Shown piece after piece: positions 37,747 through 51,639 of a DNA stretch of 64,000 nt (positions are counted from its first letter, which is position 1; the number at the start of each line of letters is the position of its first letter). The translations under genes were made by a program, and so were the position numbers. The DNA is from Alentia gelatinosa (lineage: Eukaryota; Annelida; Polychaeta; Phyllodocida; Polynoidae), in assembly GCA_950022655.1 (NCBI GenBank), contig OX465581.1:105941125-106005124 (forward strand), in the 5' to 3' direction. The notes beneath the pieces are model-generated. The model made no database searches. It had not been told where the DNA came from and worked only from the letters and a program-made list of their open reading frames with translations.

Positions 37747-37859
37747 TTATTATATACCGGTGTATGGTTAGTGTGTCTGAATTCCATCTGTTCCTCGGTA
37801 TTTTTTATCAAAATATCTCTGAACAGATTCCATTCAGACAAACCAACCACGTCTTTCTA
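37747..37859. mobile_element. 113-bp foldback MITE flanked by TA
   Basis: Begins TTATTATATACC and ends GTCTTTCTA with TA immediately outside both ends (37745-37746, 37860-37861). The arms, containing GTGTGTCTGAATTCCATCTG and its near complement, fold over almost the whole length. It is a shorter, inverted relative of the element at 60686-61008. Confidence 0.8.
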
Positions 37860-38146
37860 TAGTACTCCTCTGACGAACAGCTGCAAATCAATGCCCCACT
37901 ACCCATCGCTGTCACCCACTGTCCGCTACATATTTCTTGCCGTACCTACTCCTCATTGCCAACTAAGAGCCTCACAATTCCTCTTGTCCCTGTCGGTTTC
38001 ATACTTCCCATTACAGAGCGTTTATTGATTGCGTGCCACGTCTAGCCACCGAGGATGAACAGCCCATCGGAACCACTTATTAACCTGCTGCATTATTGGC
38101 GATCCACTGCCCACTACCACAACCGACTGCTTGCTGCCTGTTGCGG

Positions 38147-38342
38147 GCTGCCGAAATTGCCCGCTGTCCATTGCCCGTAGCCACTGCCCATTGCCCGCTG
38201 CCCATTGCCCGCTGCTCATTGCCCGCTGCCCATTGCCCGCTGCCCATTGCCCGCTGCCCATTGCCCGCTGCCCATTGCCCGCTGCCAATTGCCCGCTGCC
38301 AATTGCCTGCCTCCCAATGCCCGCTGCCTATTGCCCGTAACC
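38147..38342. repeat. 14-bp minisatellite (CCCATTGCCCGCTG)n
   Basis: About 13 tandem units of CCCATTGCCCGCTG, near-perfect in the middle and diverged at both ends. Fourteen is not a multiple of three and the unit lacks stops in most frames, so long spurious frames run on both strands. Confidence 0.97.
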
Positions 38343-39110
38343 CGTCAACCATTGCTTACTGCTCATCGCCGCCCGTCCACCGCTGCCCGTCGCCATACGT
38401 CTGTCACGTCACCAACACTTCATCATCACCCTCAGGGTGAAGTGACGCGCGCCTCCACTGATGCGATGACGACAATGACGTGACGTGGTCGCCTCAGGTG
38501 TGGCTAAGTTCCCGGCAAGGGACTAGGAGGTGGGAGAGGGGTGTGTGTAGGAGGCCGAGGCACCGGCCGCCCCTGGGCTCGGCGGTCACCATTGTCTGAG
38601 TGATTACCGGACCGCGGGTCAGTGCCACCACCCGCTCGCCACCTCTCCAATGCCCCGCGTTCACCACTGGCACCATTTAATTAGGTGGCCGCGCCAACTC
38701 GGTGTTATGGCCGAGTGACCACTGCCTGCAGAGCACAGCAGTGGGGAGTCGCACTAAGCCCGGCGCTGGTCCGCCCGTCCGTTGTCTGCAGGTGCCCGCA
38801 GGCCACCTCTACATCAAGGTGTCACCCGTCATGGCCCGCTGTCAGCCGTCATCGCCGCCGGCTGACCGCGGCCACCACCAACTTATGATTATCATCATCC
38901 TGCTCCTCTGCCTGCCCCCACCCCCTCTGCACCCCTTGTCTGCCTCCCTCCACGTCCATGATTCAATCTACTCGCTGCCGGAAGAACAATACGCGTCCTC
39001 GCCGATTACCCTACCCGCCGACGTCTCCACTCCGGCCGCCATTGTGCGTGCGCCGCGACGCTTCCGGGCGTGGCCCGACGTCCGGTCAGACGCCGCCAGG
39101 AGGTGTATAC
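38343..39110. promoter_or_regulatory. GC-rich island beside the minisatellite
   Basis: CpG-rich with TGACGTGACG near 38475, AATTAGGTGGCCGC near 38680 and a 140-codon open frame (38702-39124) lacking motifs. I do not call a gene. Confidence 0.25.
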
Positions 39111-40369
39111 GTCACCGTCGATGACAGGAGCGTTGCCGTCATGCGCACTGCAACCGCTGCTTTGGTAACAATTACAGCTGACCCGCCCTCTGGTGAGGAA
39201 ACTTGGAACCTTTGGTCGCCGATAAAGGGAGTTGGAAAAAACACGAGTGATGAATATATGTATCGCTGGAAAGTTTTACTCTGCTGTTGTTTTAAAGAGA
39301 CAACAATATAAGTACATAATCGGATATACTATATACCATTTAGGTGGAACTTGCCGTCTAGTGGTCTGATAAATATATTTTCATGTGCTTATTTAAGTGG
39401 AATTGTGGTATACATGGTCAAATACAGTCGAAATCTCACAACCTAATAAGCCACCACTTTTCACCTTATGACTATATTTTCATGGGTTTTTTTTACCTTG
39501 AATGTAAAGGTCACAGCTGGCCAAACTGCGCAGTTCAGGTCTGACTCATTCTTAGTCATTAACTATGAAAGAAAAATCCCATTTTTGACGTATCATATTT
39601 ATCAAATAGTACCATGCATACAAAACATTATTACCAATTTCATTCATGTTGTTGATATTGAAATTGGGAGTTTTGGTTATTTCATGCGTTAGTTTTATGG
39701 GTTTCTATTGAAATGTAATGAAATTTCTTTCTGTGTATAGCACGCATAGACTACATGTACAACTCGTTTGTATTGTGTGCTAAGGGTAATTAAGATGATT
39801 AGGTAACGAGATAAGATTTAATGAACGATAGTCCAAACACGCTGTATATTACTCCAGCAGTGTCAGATCCGCTATGGATTCGATCTAATTTTGTAGAAAC
39901 TGCCGTAAGGAGCGTTTAAAAATGGCTACAGTCTCAGCTTTCTGCATGTCGGCTTCTAGTGTGTCCCAGTCATAATAGTCCCATATACATGCACAGGGCA
40001 GCAAGTAGGGATGATGTTAACGTTGTAATAGATACAAGATGAAATGTTCGCGATTATAGCAATTGAAGGTAAGGGGACGCTGTAGGACGACTCAGAACCC
40101 AGTTGGGAACTGCATGTCATATTTCAATGCAAACCCACTGGGCTTCGTTGAATCTTCAGCCATGATGTTGGTCTCAGGGAGTATGTCGGAGCCGAATAGA
40201 TCAACACGAACACTCAAGTATCTATGAACACTTTGGCTGACGTCCTAAGGCTATACTTAGACATACGTCCCCGGCGTGCCTTCATCTTCAGCTGGTGATC
40301 CATCTAGCCATGCACTGTGTATTAGACCACCCTCAAACTGTGAGCGCGCTCTTTGTTTCCTACCTACTG

Positions 40370-40620
40370 TAACACAGACCGCGGCCTGCTGGGTGAGGGA
40401 TACCCGCCCGCCGGCCGTCCCGAAGTTATTGATGCCGTGTCCGGCCTCGGGTCCCGGCGCTGATGCATGGCGCACCACGGAACCGGGCCAAATTAAACCG
40501 GCCTAAGTGGCGGCAGGTCGTGAGAACGCGCCCCGCCATGTCCCCCAGGACCCACTGGCTCGTGACCAGTGCCGGAGCTCGGGTCAAAAGCGGAGACTCA
40601 GGAGCTGCTCGTGCAGTGGG
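40370..40620. promoter_or_regulatory. GC-rich island
   Basis: Short CpG-rich block with CCAAATTAAACCGGCC near 40487-40502 set in AT-rich DNA. No gene evidence. Confidence 0.22.
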
Positions 40621-41404
40621 GCCATGATCGTGAGTGACTCGCGAGAACTGGACCTAGAAGGCCACTAGATGCTGTGAGGTGGGGACCAAGGCCGCCATAG
40701 CTGCAGGAGGGGTGGTCCAAGGGGAGGGGGTGGTGAAACGTGAGAGCGGCAGGGATGGTGGCTGGCCGACTAGCACCTCTAGAAGAGCACCCGTGGGATT
40801 ACCAAGCTACTCTGTTCAGGGTCCAGGATCAGGAGTGCCTTGGGACTTTGGTCAGCGGATAGTTGCAAACAAGGGATGCAGCTTTACGAGCTGCACGAAC
40901 CCCTGGTAAAGGTCACTTATTTCTTAAGGCATGGAATGGGCTGAGGGGTAGCACAGAACTGGGAGAATGGTCAGAGGTGTATTTAGGCCTGTGCTAGGGA
41001 TGGGCCGAAGCTATGAATTTGTTAAGCGTTGATCCAGGTCCAGGCTCAACACTGGAACTGGGGGGTCTACTTAATTGCATAACAACTTATATTGGGGTTT
41101 GAAAGTGGCGTTTCTACTGAAAGTGTGGTTTAGAGAGTTGGATTATAACTAGATAGAGGTCAGGGAGTCGCATTCTTACTCGAGCTAGAGGTCAGGGATG
41201 TGCTTCATTAATTGTATCAGGGTCAGTCAGCTACTGTGCACATTGATGCAAGTTGAATATTGAATCTGACTCGAGACTTGGATGGTACCAATGTAGGAAT
41301 GATGTTAGGATTGGTTCTAGGTTCAACATAACACTCAGATGCTGATGATAGCAGTCAGAGTAGTGCCCGGACCGTTGAAGTTAGTCTAAAACAGGCAAAT
41401 AGTT

Positions 41405-41945
41405 TAAGGAGGAGTGGCTGAAGGTAGGCTTAGGCCAGGTATAAGAGTGGAACGAGGAATGGCCGAAGGTAGGCTTAGGCCAAGCACAGGAGTAAAATGA
41501 GGAGTGGCTGATGCTAGGCTTAGGCTATGCATAGCATAGGCTTAGGTCAGGCATAGAGCGGAATAAGGAGTGGCTGATTCTAGCCAGGAATGGAATGGAA
41601 TTAGGAGTGGCTGAAGGTAGGCTTTGCCATGCGTAGAGTGGATTGAGGAGCAGCCGAAGGTAGGCTTAAGCCATGCATATAGTGGAACGAAGAGTGGCTG
41701 AAGGTAGGTTTAGAGCAGGCAGAGTAAGAGTGAAGCGAACATAGATCTGAATGATGAGTGGTCGAGGGCAGGCTTAGAATGGACTGAGAGTTGAATGATG
41801 AGTGGCTGAGAGCAGGCTTAGAATGAGCATAGAGTTTCACGAGGAGTGGCTGAGGGCATGCTTTGAACGGGCATAGAATTAAATAATGAGTGGCTGAAGG
41901 CAGGCTTTGAACGGGCTTAGAGTTGGATGAGCAGTGGCTGAAGGA
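41405..41945. repeat. About 45-bp minisatellite
   Basis: About a dozen diverged units built on GAGGAGTGGCTGAAGGTAGG, then CTTAGGCCAGGCATA and AGTGGAAT, spaced 40-50 bp apart. Spacing drifts by indels and the later units replace GGTAGG with GGCAGG. The minus-strand open frame over it (41601-41996) is a repeat artefact. Confidence 0.93.
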
Positions 41946-42559
41946 AAACTTACTACAGGTATAGATTACGTTGGGAAGTGGGCGATTGAGAATCATAGAG
42001 TGGGAGGCTGGATTCTAAGATGAGAGGTCTAGGCATAAGCTGGAAGGTTATTGCCATGTATCTGAAAAACTCAAATTTGAGAGATACAATAAACTAATAT
42101 TTAAAAAAAAAAAAGTGAATCGGTAACGGAAGTCCGTTAAATGAGAAACATCATGCTGGGATAAGAGATTGTTCAGAGCAATGAGGGACTTTATGGTGAC
42201 CTTGATGGGATATTCATGATAAGTCTGCCTAGAGCGGCGATAGAGGCCCGATTGAGAATGAATACCTCAGAACAGCTCTTGCTTAGTAAACAATTGAAGG
42301 GTACAAAGACAAGTTTCCTGATGGGTGTTGAATACCTACTTCTAAGATACTTAGCTGATAAAGGGGATATATATACGTCATATAAAGTTGAATAATTGAG
42401 TCCCTTTGTGCGAAGTGCATTTGAGTAGGAAAACATCTAATTTCTTGGAAGGCAGTTTCGGAATTTATTAATGGTCTTTTGAGGGCATTTCAATGTACAT
42501 TTATCTAGTCATAAACCACAATATGCGCCTTAATAATTCCCGACACGGGCCTAGATGAA

Positions 42560-43100
42560 AGCAAAAAGGCCCTCGCTATGCTGACTGACAGCTACCCATG
42601 CCCTGAGGGCACACCTGACCTTGCCTGGACCTTGAAGATGACCTTTCCGTGACCTTAGAACGTGAGGTTTCACGGTACGGGTGACGAGGGTTACCCCCTC
42701 CCGGGGACACAGGATGGGAGGAAGGGGTGGCGCTTCTAAGACGTCCAGTAATGAATGATCTTCCTCCAGGGCGCGAGGCGAAGCATCGACCACCTCCGGG
42801 CCGGGTGCGAGGTGGGCGGCCGGGGTTAGGGTGGCGCGCGGGGGGTTGTGGCGGCCGGGGTGGCGGTCCGTGTCTACCGCTGGCCCGGGGCGGCCTGGCG
42901 GGATCCAATAACCGTGACAATACTGTGGCGGGTCGCCGACCTGCCCGCCCTGATCCCTGGACTGCGGGATGGGGTGGGGGTTGTGGGGACTGCGATAGGG
43001 AGTTCCGAGTGGGTTGAGTGGACGCGCCTACCTCTCCTACCCTGCAGTCATGGATACCGAGCGTGGGAGGGGGGAGGGGCGTTGCCCGAGATATAGAAGT
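42560..43100. promoter_or_regulatory. GC-rich island
   Basis: Strongly GC-rich around 42760-42980, with long open frames on both strands and no motif. TGACCTTG words (nuclear-receptor half sites) occur at about 42615 and on into 42655. Confidence 0.25.
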
Positions 43101-43649
43101 ATATGTATGTATCTGAGTGACACGCCCCATTGATGGTGAACACGCGGGTAGTAGCACTCCTTGGTATCCAGATCGGTGGTAGACAGACGGCGAACCTTAA
43201 TCTTGGACCCCTGTCTCTGATGTTGGTCTGAAAGGGGGTGGCCTGTCGGCGGTGGTGGTGTTGAGAGGGGGTGAGGGTGTTGAGGAAACATTCACAGATT
43301 GCCATGGTCGCGTCATGCGACAGAGATAAAAACAGTAGCGGGGTTATTCACATCGCTTGAATTTCATTATAGTTGCGCTAATATTTACAGGTAGTCCACA
43401 GTGGCGCTCGTAATTCAAGCCGAGTTGGCACGCACCTCTACTCGTAACCAATGCTAATTGTGGCCTGGCTCAGCAATAGAAACATTCCGAAAACGATGCG
43501 ACGGGAACACCCTTTGTCGCGATGGTGTCCTGCCATATTTTTTCTTGAGTAGAGATTGCGCGTTAATGGGCAGACGACATTCCGCAGTAACCAAACAAAA
43601 GATAACTCCCACCCGCACAAAGCCCCACTGCTCATCCTTCACAAATCCA

Positions 43650-43930
43650 CAGGGTGTTTGGATCAAGCACCTGCCCTCCCCGAGCTGTGAGTGGGGCTGA
43701 CCCGACCCCTGCCCCCGCCCGGGGCGTGTAATGGGCCGTCCGGGTAATGGGCCCGACCCCCAGGGGGTGGCGGGGTGTGACGGGCCGGCCGGGTGATTGG
43801 ATGGGAAAGGTAGGGTCAGGAGTGGAGCCCCACCCTGAGGGTAGCTGAGGGTTGATTACCTGAGCCTCCGGCGTCGCCAGGTGTCAGTGACAACCTGTCT
43901 GGCCTGCTCCCTCCCACTTCACACCATGGG
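43650..43930. promoter_or_regulatory. GC-rich island
   Basis: CCCGACCCC and GGGCCG repeats with GGGTAATGGGCC duplicated in 43728-43755. No coding support. Confidence 0.22.
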
Positions 43931-45939
43931 GTGGCGGGAATCTTCCCAGTATACCCTTAACAGGCTGCTTCACAGGCATCGATAGACCATTGTATATAGA
44001 TGACAGTTTTCCACTTTTCCAAGGAAATTTGCGTTTTCACTTTCACTATATTAAGTAATTTTCCATGTGTAAAACAAAGATAATATTTACCGAGCCTCAT
44101 TTACGCCAATAAAACAGTAAATTATGAACCTTCCCAAAGACCCAGCCTCATGCTGTGGATATGCTCTCCAGATTTTCTTGGTATTTCTGAGGGAGCAAAT
44201 TTCACATGGAAATTATGTCCACGCCTTTTTTTCCTACCCACTGGTCCTCTGTGGGTTTTCTGAGCGTTGTAATCACACAAATACACGTTAATTCTTAGAC
44301 TGATGTGTTGGGTTGATAAATTGTTTAACGATACCTCTATGAATTTTTAATATATCATCTCTCAGATGTGATACACTTATGCAAACGCCTCACACATTCA
44401 AAAATACGTGGTAGTTAATATTCCGGTAAAGATAAAATATTGAAGTTCGACAAGAAAGAGTAGTCTACCGGGGCCCAGTCCCTTAGTTTGCTGATGCATG
44501 CATTTATCATCATGGATTTGTTTAATAAACTCCATTCTAAATGTGTTTACACCGAAAGTTCCTGTGAAAAACAGAAGTAATCAAAGGGCATAATTACCGG
44601 GAAATGAACCTTGCATATCAAGTATTGATGTTGATAATATTTGCATATTTATTACACGGGAAATAGAAATTGCCATTTTAGTAACACCTATTACTATGAT
44701 TTGAAGTTTTATTTATTCAATTATATTGGCAACCCGATATAATTCACACCCCGATCCCCACCAAACTAAGAAGGAGAAAGACACCCATAAAATCTTAGGT
44801 TTTTCCTTTGCCGATAATATCAGTATATGTCACGAAATTATATAGATATACATTTTAACAAGTGTTTTGACGTGATTCTTAAAATCAAATCTTTTCACAT
44901 GACACTACGTTCTAAAAATGATGGTAAACAGACAAAGACAAAGATTGCCCAATATTTATCTAGTCGTGCTAAACGCATACCAACCATACCTGTTGATGAA
45001 GCCAAGTGTGTATCTTCGTGTCCTATTTTGAGATACAGTTAGAAAATAAGTAATCTATACCTACAAGAATTTTCGAAATTATGTTCGAAAGGACAGGAAT
45101 ATGAGGTAGTTGCGTAATACAGTACACGAGTTACATTTTGTGTCAATCCTTTACGCCTACAGTTGAAATCAGCTATCGTATTGCTCGCCATTCTTGAATG
45201 AATTCTCTGACCTAGATTTGTATACGTTTTTGAAACATTTCCAAAAGGTAGTACATAACCTGTTGGCTCGTTTCAATGTACTCCCATCCTGATGTACATT
45301 TATACATTAGTATCATGGTATCAGTTTCGACGACTGTCAAAGTTGTGATGTCATGACTACCAAGGAGGAAGGAAACAAATAAGGAATTAACTTTAATAAC
45401 TTAAAGTAAATTCTCAAGATTGTTTAATACTGGTCGGCCTTAGTACCATAGGCCAAACATAATACTCACAGTGGATCTGGATTGCGGGCAGATCATCGCA
45501 TAATTTGCCGAATTGTTATCAAAATATGGGTAAAAACGATGGCGGTGAAGTTTGGGAATCTTTTGTCATATCTTATTCATTAAAAAGGTTAATGCTGCCT
45601 GGACTACTCATAGGTCGATATAGAAGCCTCTTGGTTTTAGCTTTTCACACCGAGCTCTAGGAATCAGAGCGTAGTGTGGCTTATATGAGTACTGCTGCAT
45701 GAATAAAAGACGTGTTTAATCTACACACTGTTGCCCATACGTGATGACCATACATACGTGATTAGGCATTGCTGTAGTGTAGATAGGCAGATACCCTATT
45801 CCCCGACCTTTAATAAACACGTTCTTACCGCCACCACGCACAGAACGCAACAAAAGACCACCAGGAGCAGAAGTCGACTGGTATATATACACACCCCCAA
45901 TGTCTCCCCACACCCCCTCCACGCCCCTACAGTGAACGG

Positions 45940-46300
45940 TGTCTGAGACGCAGCCCGGTGCGCGTGATTCTGGTCACGCTCCCCGCCAGCCAGGTGAGCT
46001 GATGGGAGCAGCTCGACTGGGGCCGCATGAGCCTGGCCCAATTAAGGGGCCCGCCGCCACATGATGGAGAGACGGCGCCGGCCCATCGGGATGCGGCGCA
46101 CAGCCCGGGCCCATGTTCGCGCCCCGCGCCCGCCGCTCCGGTGACAATGGCCAAAATGTATGGGTGTAATTGTTTACGTCAGGGCGTGGTCCGGAATAAG
46201 GCTAAGCAGAGCGAGCTGTTCCGCGAGCTGTTAGCCGCGGAGCTTGGACCACGAGCTGCTCCGTCACTACTGGGCTGGGCGTCGGGGCAGCGACAATGCG
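45940..46300. promoter_or_regulatory. GC-rich island with homeodomain-type words
   Basis: CpG-rich block containing CCCAATTAAGGGGCC near 46037 and TGACAATGGCCAAAATG near 46141. Open frames through it lack motifs and splice context. Confidence 0.28.
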
Positions 46301-47249
46301 CATTGTTGTCACTTCACTGAAGGTCCGCCTCAACAAGCAAGCCTTACAATGGCCAACAATACCCAAGAGTGATCACATGTGGGTAAATGAAGCAGACCGA
46401 GTGTTTGATAAACTACCTAGGAGTATGAATAGTTACTTATCCTTGTGCAAATTACCAATATGTGTATATAAGAATAACAGATTATTTTTGGTTTAGTTTT
46501 AGAATCTAAATAAATCATTTCTTAAATTCGCTTTTTATTCAAACATTTAGACACAGATGCAATAGAAGACAGTACATCTCCATAGAAGGAAATCACACAG
46601 CCAATATAAATCGTGCGTTGGGGATAACGCGCAGAATTACGTCAAGCGAGTTACTCGTGTGCCTGTTGCAAGGCAGTAGGTGGCCATAGAAGACACCTCT
46701 TTACAACCGGGTTCTCTATGGATCGCCCATGTCATTAGTATATCTATTTGTCAAAAATCAATATGAGATCATATGCTTCGTTAACTCCCCACTGGCACCC
46801 ATTCTCTATGAAATTTACGAGGTTATTTGTGAAAACCACACCTATATTAGATACCAAGCAATATAAATCCAGGCCATTCAGTAAGATCCCTCCCTCTTTT
46901 AAGGTGTTATTTCCGGAACCAGGACTCCTATCACCTTCATTGTCTCTACATTTGTGATGCCTCATCGTTAGAGATCGATCCGTTCACTTTCGCTACCACT
47001 GCTGTAGGAAAGGGAGCGTCATGGGCCATACCCGAAAGCATAGGCCTGTAGTCTCTCTAGTGTGATTTTCCCACACCCATCTTGCCACGCTGCTGTGTTT
47101 ATCACCTGCATTTACACTGAATTCCAAATAGTGATTTCAGATACTCAGGGCAAGAGAGAAATTTTTGACTTCCTCAAGGAATGTAAGATTTTCGATAAGA
47201 TATAATCTGGATCAACCAGGCAGCATACCTTGCTATTCAGGATATGCAA

Positions 47250-47320
47250 ATTTAGTGAAGTAAACCAAAGTAAGTCTAATTGAACAAATTGGACGTTTAA
47301 CTACCAAAACAAACAAAATC
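47250..47320 (+). mobile_element. SINE tail remnant
   Basis: AAGTAAGTCTAATTGAACAA followed by ATTGGACGTTTAACTACC and an AAAC-rich tail matches the 3' end of the SINE copy at 57085-57312. The head and body are missing. Confidence 0.6.
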
Positions 47321-48079
47321 AGATACTGAGGCACCAGCCGTGTCATGCATATTTTCTGTTAAGACAAACATTCTGCCTGTGCCTTATGTTGGTGTCGATA
47401 TGCCAGAATGAACGCGAATCAGTATACTAGACCACTGTTATACTGAGTACAGTACGTCACAAAGCAGTCCATTGCACTCTACATGTATATCATTATCAAG
47501 CTTACTATGAATGCCTGCAACATTAGAGTAGGCAATACACAAGGCAGTTGTTATACTGCAATGCAGGTCATTGACCGTCTAGTGCACTACACCATTGTAT
47601 TACTTGGAGGGACGTCAACTTTTCCCCTCATTGACGCCAATGTTTTGAACCTCCCCACATACATTCCAGCCCCTCACCATGGCTGACACAGACACGGTTC
47701 CACATTTTCTTTTGTGACCTTTATCCCTATTATGTATCTTTGTACTCTACTTGACAAATAATAAGTCGGGTGGTAAATGTTGACTCATTATACTAAACCC
47801 TTTAATTGAGGGGCGGGATTTTACTACATAACAAAACCAAATAACAATCTACAAAAAACAAATCCAACATGTGAGATAAATACATACCATGTAAGAAAGA
47901 GGAAATGCCACTACCTCATTGGGCATCTGACGTCAATTGAGCAGGAAGAGGATGTGGACCATGACTATCTTTGGTGTTTATTAGGAGAAATATATACCAC
48001 TTAACTGAGGATGATTCAGTGGTCCCGTAAAAGTATTAGCTGATGGACAATGCCAGCAACATTTCATGGCATAAGTCAT

Positions 48080-48530
48080 TCATTGCAGTATACCAAGGGT
48101 CATTTGCCGCGAAGAAGGCAGTGCACCACGCCTTTCTATTACCATGCACGGGACAAGCCTTCCCAGTGCACTCTGTAAGAAGGGCAGCCTGCACGGCGAG
48201 CCGTTGTTAATAGTATGCGCGTTGATGACAGATCCGCGTCGGGCTCCTTCACCACCATGCATGCCAATCACCGCCCGCCCGGCCCACCCGTCAGGCATTA
48301 CCTATTCCGCGCATGCAAGTTATTTCCCGTCAAATACAACATATCGCAAAAATGTTTGTTTCCCTGATCATGGCCGGTAAATGAGGAGCGGCACGTGTGA
48401 TGGATGACCGGGCAGTGTGCCTCCAACCCCCGGACGAGCAGCTCCGTCAGTCGTCTGTGTGGTCGTCCCCTGCATGTGCTCCACCACCCGCACTGCTGCC
48501 TGGACCAGCTCCTTTAAAAGCACGCGTGCT
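48080..48530. promoter_or_regulatory. GC-rich island ending in a TATA-like/E-box cluster
   Basis: CpG-rich with TTTAAAAG at 48513-48520 overlapping the palindrome GCACGCGTGC at 48520-48529. A promoter is possible, but no start codon plus donor was found downstream. Confidence 0.25.
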
Positions 48531-51500
48531 AAAAGTTGCAGTTTATCGATATATTTTTGTTGGTGAAATTGGCTATTTTTCTTGCTTTCAGTTTTGCCCT
48601 ATTTTACTGTTGTCTTTTTTTTCACGCCTACTTAATTCGTGTTTCGGCACTGGACTATTTTATCCCTCCTCGTTTTGTTGAACGTTTTGCTTGTATTTTT
48701 ATTGTTTTGGATTTTGGTTCTGAGAAACGGCATGGAATCTGGTGGACATTTAAAAAACAGTGAACACGACACTGAAAAAAAAGATACCAATCTCTTTTAA
48801 TGTTCGTCATCCGTTCTCCTTGATTGGTCAGGCCTTAGCAATTCTCCCTTTTTTGTCCCCATGACAATCTCCAGAAGGCTTCCTTTCTTGTTTTTCTGGC
48901 TTCAGTTTCAACTTAAAGACTAAATTCCAGCTGATCCTGAACATAGCCATAACAGTCTACTCCCCCTAGGAGGATGAATATCATTGAGAAAGAGCTGTCA
49001 AAGGCTTTGCAGAAGTGAGACACAGTACATCTATCTTGGGAGTGATGTAATGTAATTGTTAGTATGGCCAGAACATACTTAGCTGTAAATCAAGGTTATA
49101 AATCAGTTCTTTTTCCTCTTTTGTATTGTTTACTTGCTAATTTTAGCAAGTTTTAAGGGACATTTGTTCTTTGGAGCTTTCATGTATTAGGAGTCTCATT
49201 CCAGATAGAACTAGCTCTGTAGATCACAAACATTTACAACTTTTCCTATTCTGGATATATAACAGAACCAGTGCTGTATGTTGTATGTTACCTAATACTA
49301 TAGCCTTATGTCCTGATAAGTGAACGCTTTTTTTGTGTGTGAGAGAAACACAGGTATAACTTGTAGAAATAGATGGTAACCATTGCCTTCCAGTTCATAA
49401 TAAGAGCAGGAAACTCGCATCCATTCTTCACAAGGCAGCCCTATTGCCAGCCCACCTCAATTACTGCTGTGGCATGGGGAATCCTCATATTACGACATTT
49501 ATGTATGGCACAGGTCTCTTGCAATCTTCCTGCTTTTCAGAGTGAGGGCCTGTCAAGTAGTCAGCTTATTGGAATGATTATGGAGATGCGCTATTTGATC
49601 AACTATTCCAAATCAGCGATATTTCTTCCACTTTCTGGAATTTCCTTTCCATCTGGTATTTTTCCGAGTTTTGAAGGATGTTCCAATATCCGCTCCCCAC
49701 TTGCTCTGTTTGTTTCTTGCTTTTTTTCATCCGTTTAGTTGACTTTCCATTCGTCCTCTAATACCTCCGGCTAACGCGTTGGAACAAGGTCAACTGAATA
49801 GACTTGACTATACCTTGTAATTTGTTCACGCTCTGTCTAAAATTACACTATAGCACCAAAGTACCCATGACTTTATCCACAGAGGTTTATTGTTTATTTT
49901 AGGGGCTTCGTGCAATGAACTTCATTTAGAGAACCCCTCCTATTCTGTTCATAACCCTGGTCAATAGGGTGCGCATTTACCCGGGTAGGTGAAAATGACC
50001 CATATTCTGGATAAAAGCCGCATTTTAATCGTTATTTGTTTTTAATTCCATGGTTATTCGCCAACGATGAACGTACCATTTGTTCCTAGTTTCCTTTGGT
50101 TCGGTGTGGGCTTCATTGACTGTGGGTTGAGGTTTTTGTAATGGAGTCATTTTACACATACCAAGAATTCACTGAGAACTGTGTAGCGGGTCAAGGCGGT
50201 CTACACTCACAGCCACCAAGCCGTTTAGATAAGCTTCCCTCCCACAGCTAGTTATCTAGGTCTTCATGCAGTCACCCAGACTTCAAAACTGTCAGGCGCC
50301 ATTAACCATCCAGTCACTAAGACACCTAACTCGACAGGGTATCTAAAAAGTTGACCGCTACTTGGTGAACCTACATTTCTCGACCCTCCTCTACTGTACT
50401 TCATCAGCCAACTCGTCGACTCATAACATCTGCATCTACCCACCTACCCCATATACTCCAACCCTATTAGGTCAGTCAATAGGCTACAAATCTACACCCA
50501 CTCACCTAACTATACACACCTTAAAAGGTACATGGACATCCTGAATCCAATATCATTCTAGCAAACGAAGCATACTAGTCGCTGCAACTATAGAACCGCA
50601 AATTAGGCATATCTATGACCTTGAGTTTAGCGACTTCTCCTTCTGGAGGTTAGGGGTTCAGTGCTCTCAGAGGCGAAACTATATTAGCCTCCCTTTATAT
50701 TCAGAGGTATTTTAGCGGAAAACAATGGCCTGTGTATAAGGGCTTTATTTAATCTTGTCTCCTTAAGACTCCACATTTTCTTCATATACGACGCACGTGA
50801 GAGGATGGCAGCACCACCGCGACCTGGGCCCTGAATGAGAACGTAGAAATCTGTGTTTGCACCCAGACCAAAAAGCGGACTACGCTTTGTTGACGGTAGT
50901 AGGGCGCGCTCAGAGAAGGCCCGGTTAAAGAAGGAACCACAGTCAACAAGCATTGTGTTGTGAGCTGGATGTCAGATTGGCCAGCCTGCATCGCTATCCT
51001 CCGTCCAAGACGGGGGTCTTAGCACTTGGAGCGTGGCCGATCGCCTCAGGTACTTCCCCACTAAAGTATAGAGCTGACTCTTAGAGGATAACACGGACAC
51101 AGAGGCATGTTAAGCCCTGTGTGTCACCTCTCTAATATGCGATGACAGGTCTCTCTGTGATTCTGATGGTCCGCTTACTTATCGTTAGGACAAATAAATC
51201 TGGAAGATTGGCCAAGGGTTCAGATGCCTACTTTGGACGGTGCTACTTACTGAATAGCAGAGATGTTTATCCAGAGGAGAAAAATATGCAGCACACAAAA
51301 CAATGGCGTTGTATACACATTTAGGGACCGTGAAACATATCAAACAGTCATACAATGTAACATGACAACAGGACCATACTTTTGGAGATCTCGAATTCAC
51401 TGAGATATATTTCTCTCTCAGTGACATTCGCTCGTTACTGTTCGATTTCTAAAAAGCATTATTTCTTTAATAAATAATATTCCATGCATGTGCTTCACTC

Positions 51501-51639
51501 TTATTAGATTTTACCCCATTCCTCATCTTTGGTCTCACAAATGAGGAGCATGTTATGGATGGTTACTTTGTACCGGCTCTCTGTGAGCTTCTCTGTCTAG
51601 ACCATTGGCTCTGTGAATAACATTTGAATGTAGACGGGG

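Noticed and set aside
38096..38483. Overlapping open frames on both strands with [13 protein letters not shown] repeats
   Set aside because: They come from a 14-bp minisatellite, not from a gene.
41601..41996. 131-codon minus-strand frame with repeated KP.FSHSSF
   Set aside because: Lies wholly in the 45-bp minisatellite.
46296..46496. 66-codon frame after the 46-kb island
   Set aside because: No family resemblance and no donor/acceptor pair consistent with an exon.
50684..50991. Minus-strand frames (LVDCGSFFNRAFSERALLP and overlapping)
   Set aside because: Two overlapping frames of similar quality, no recognisable domain and no splice context.
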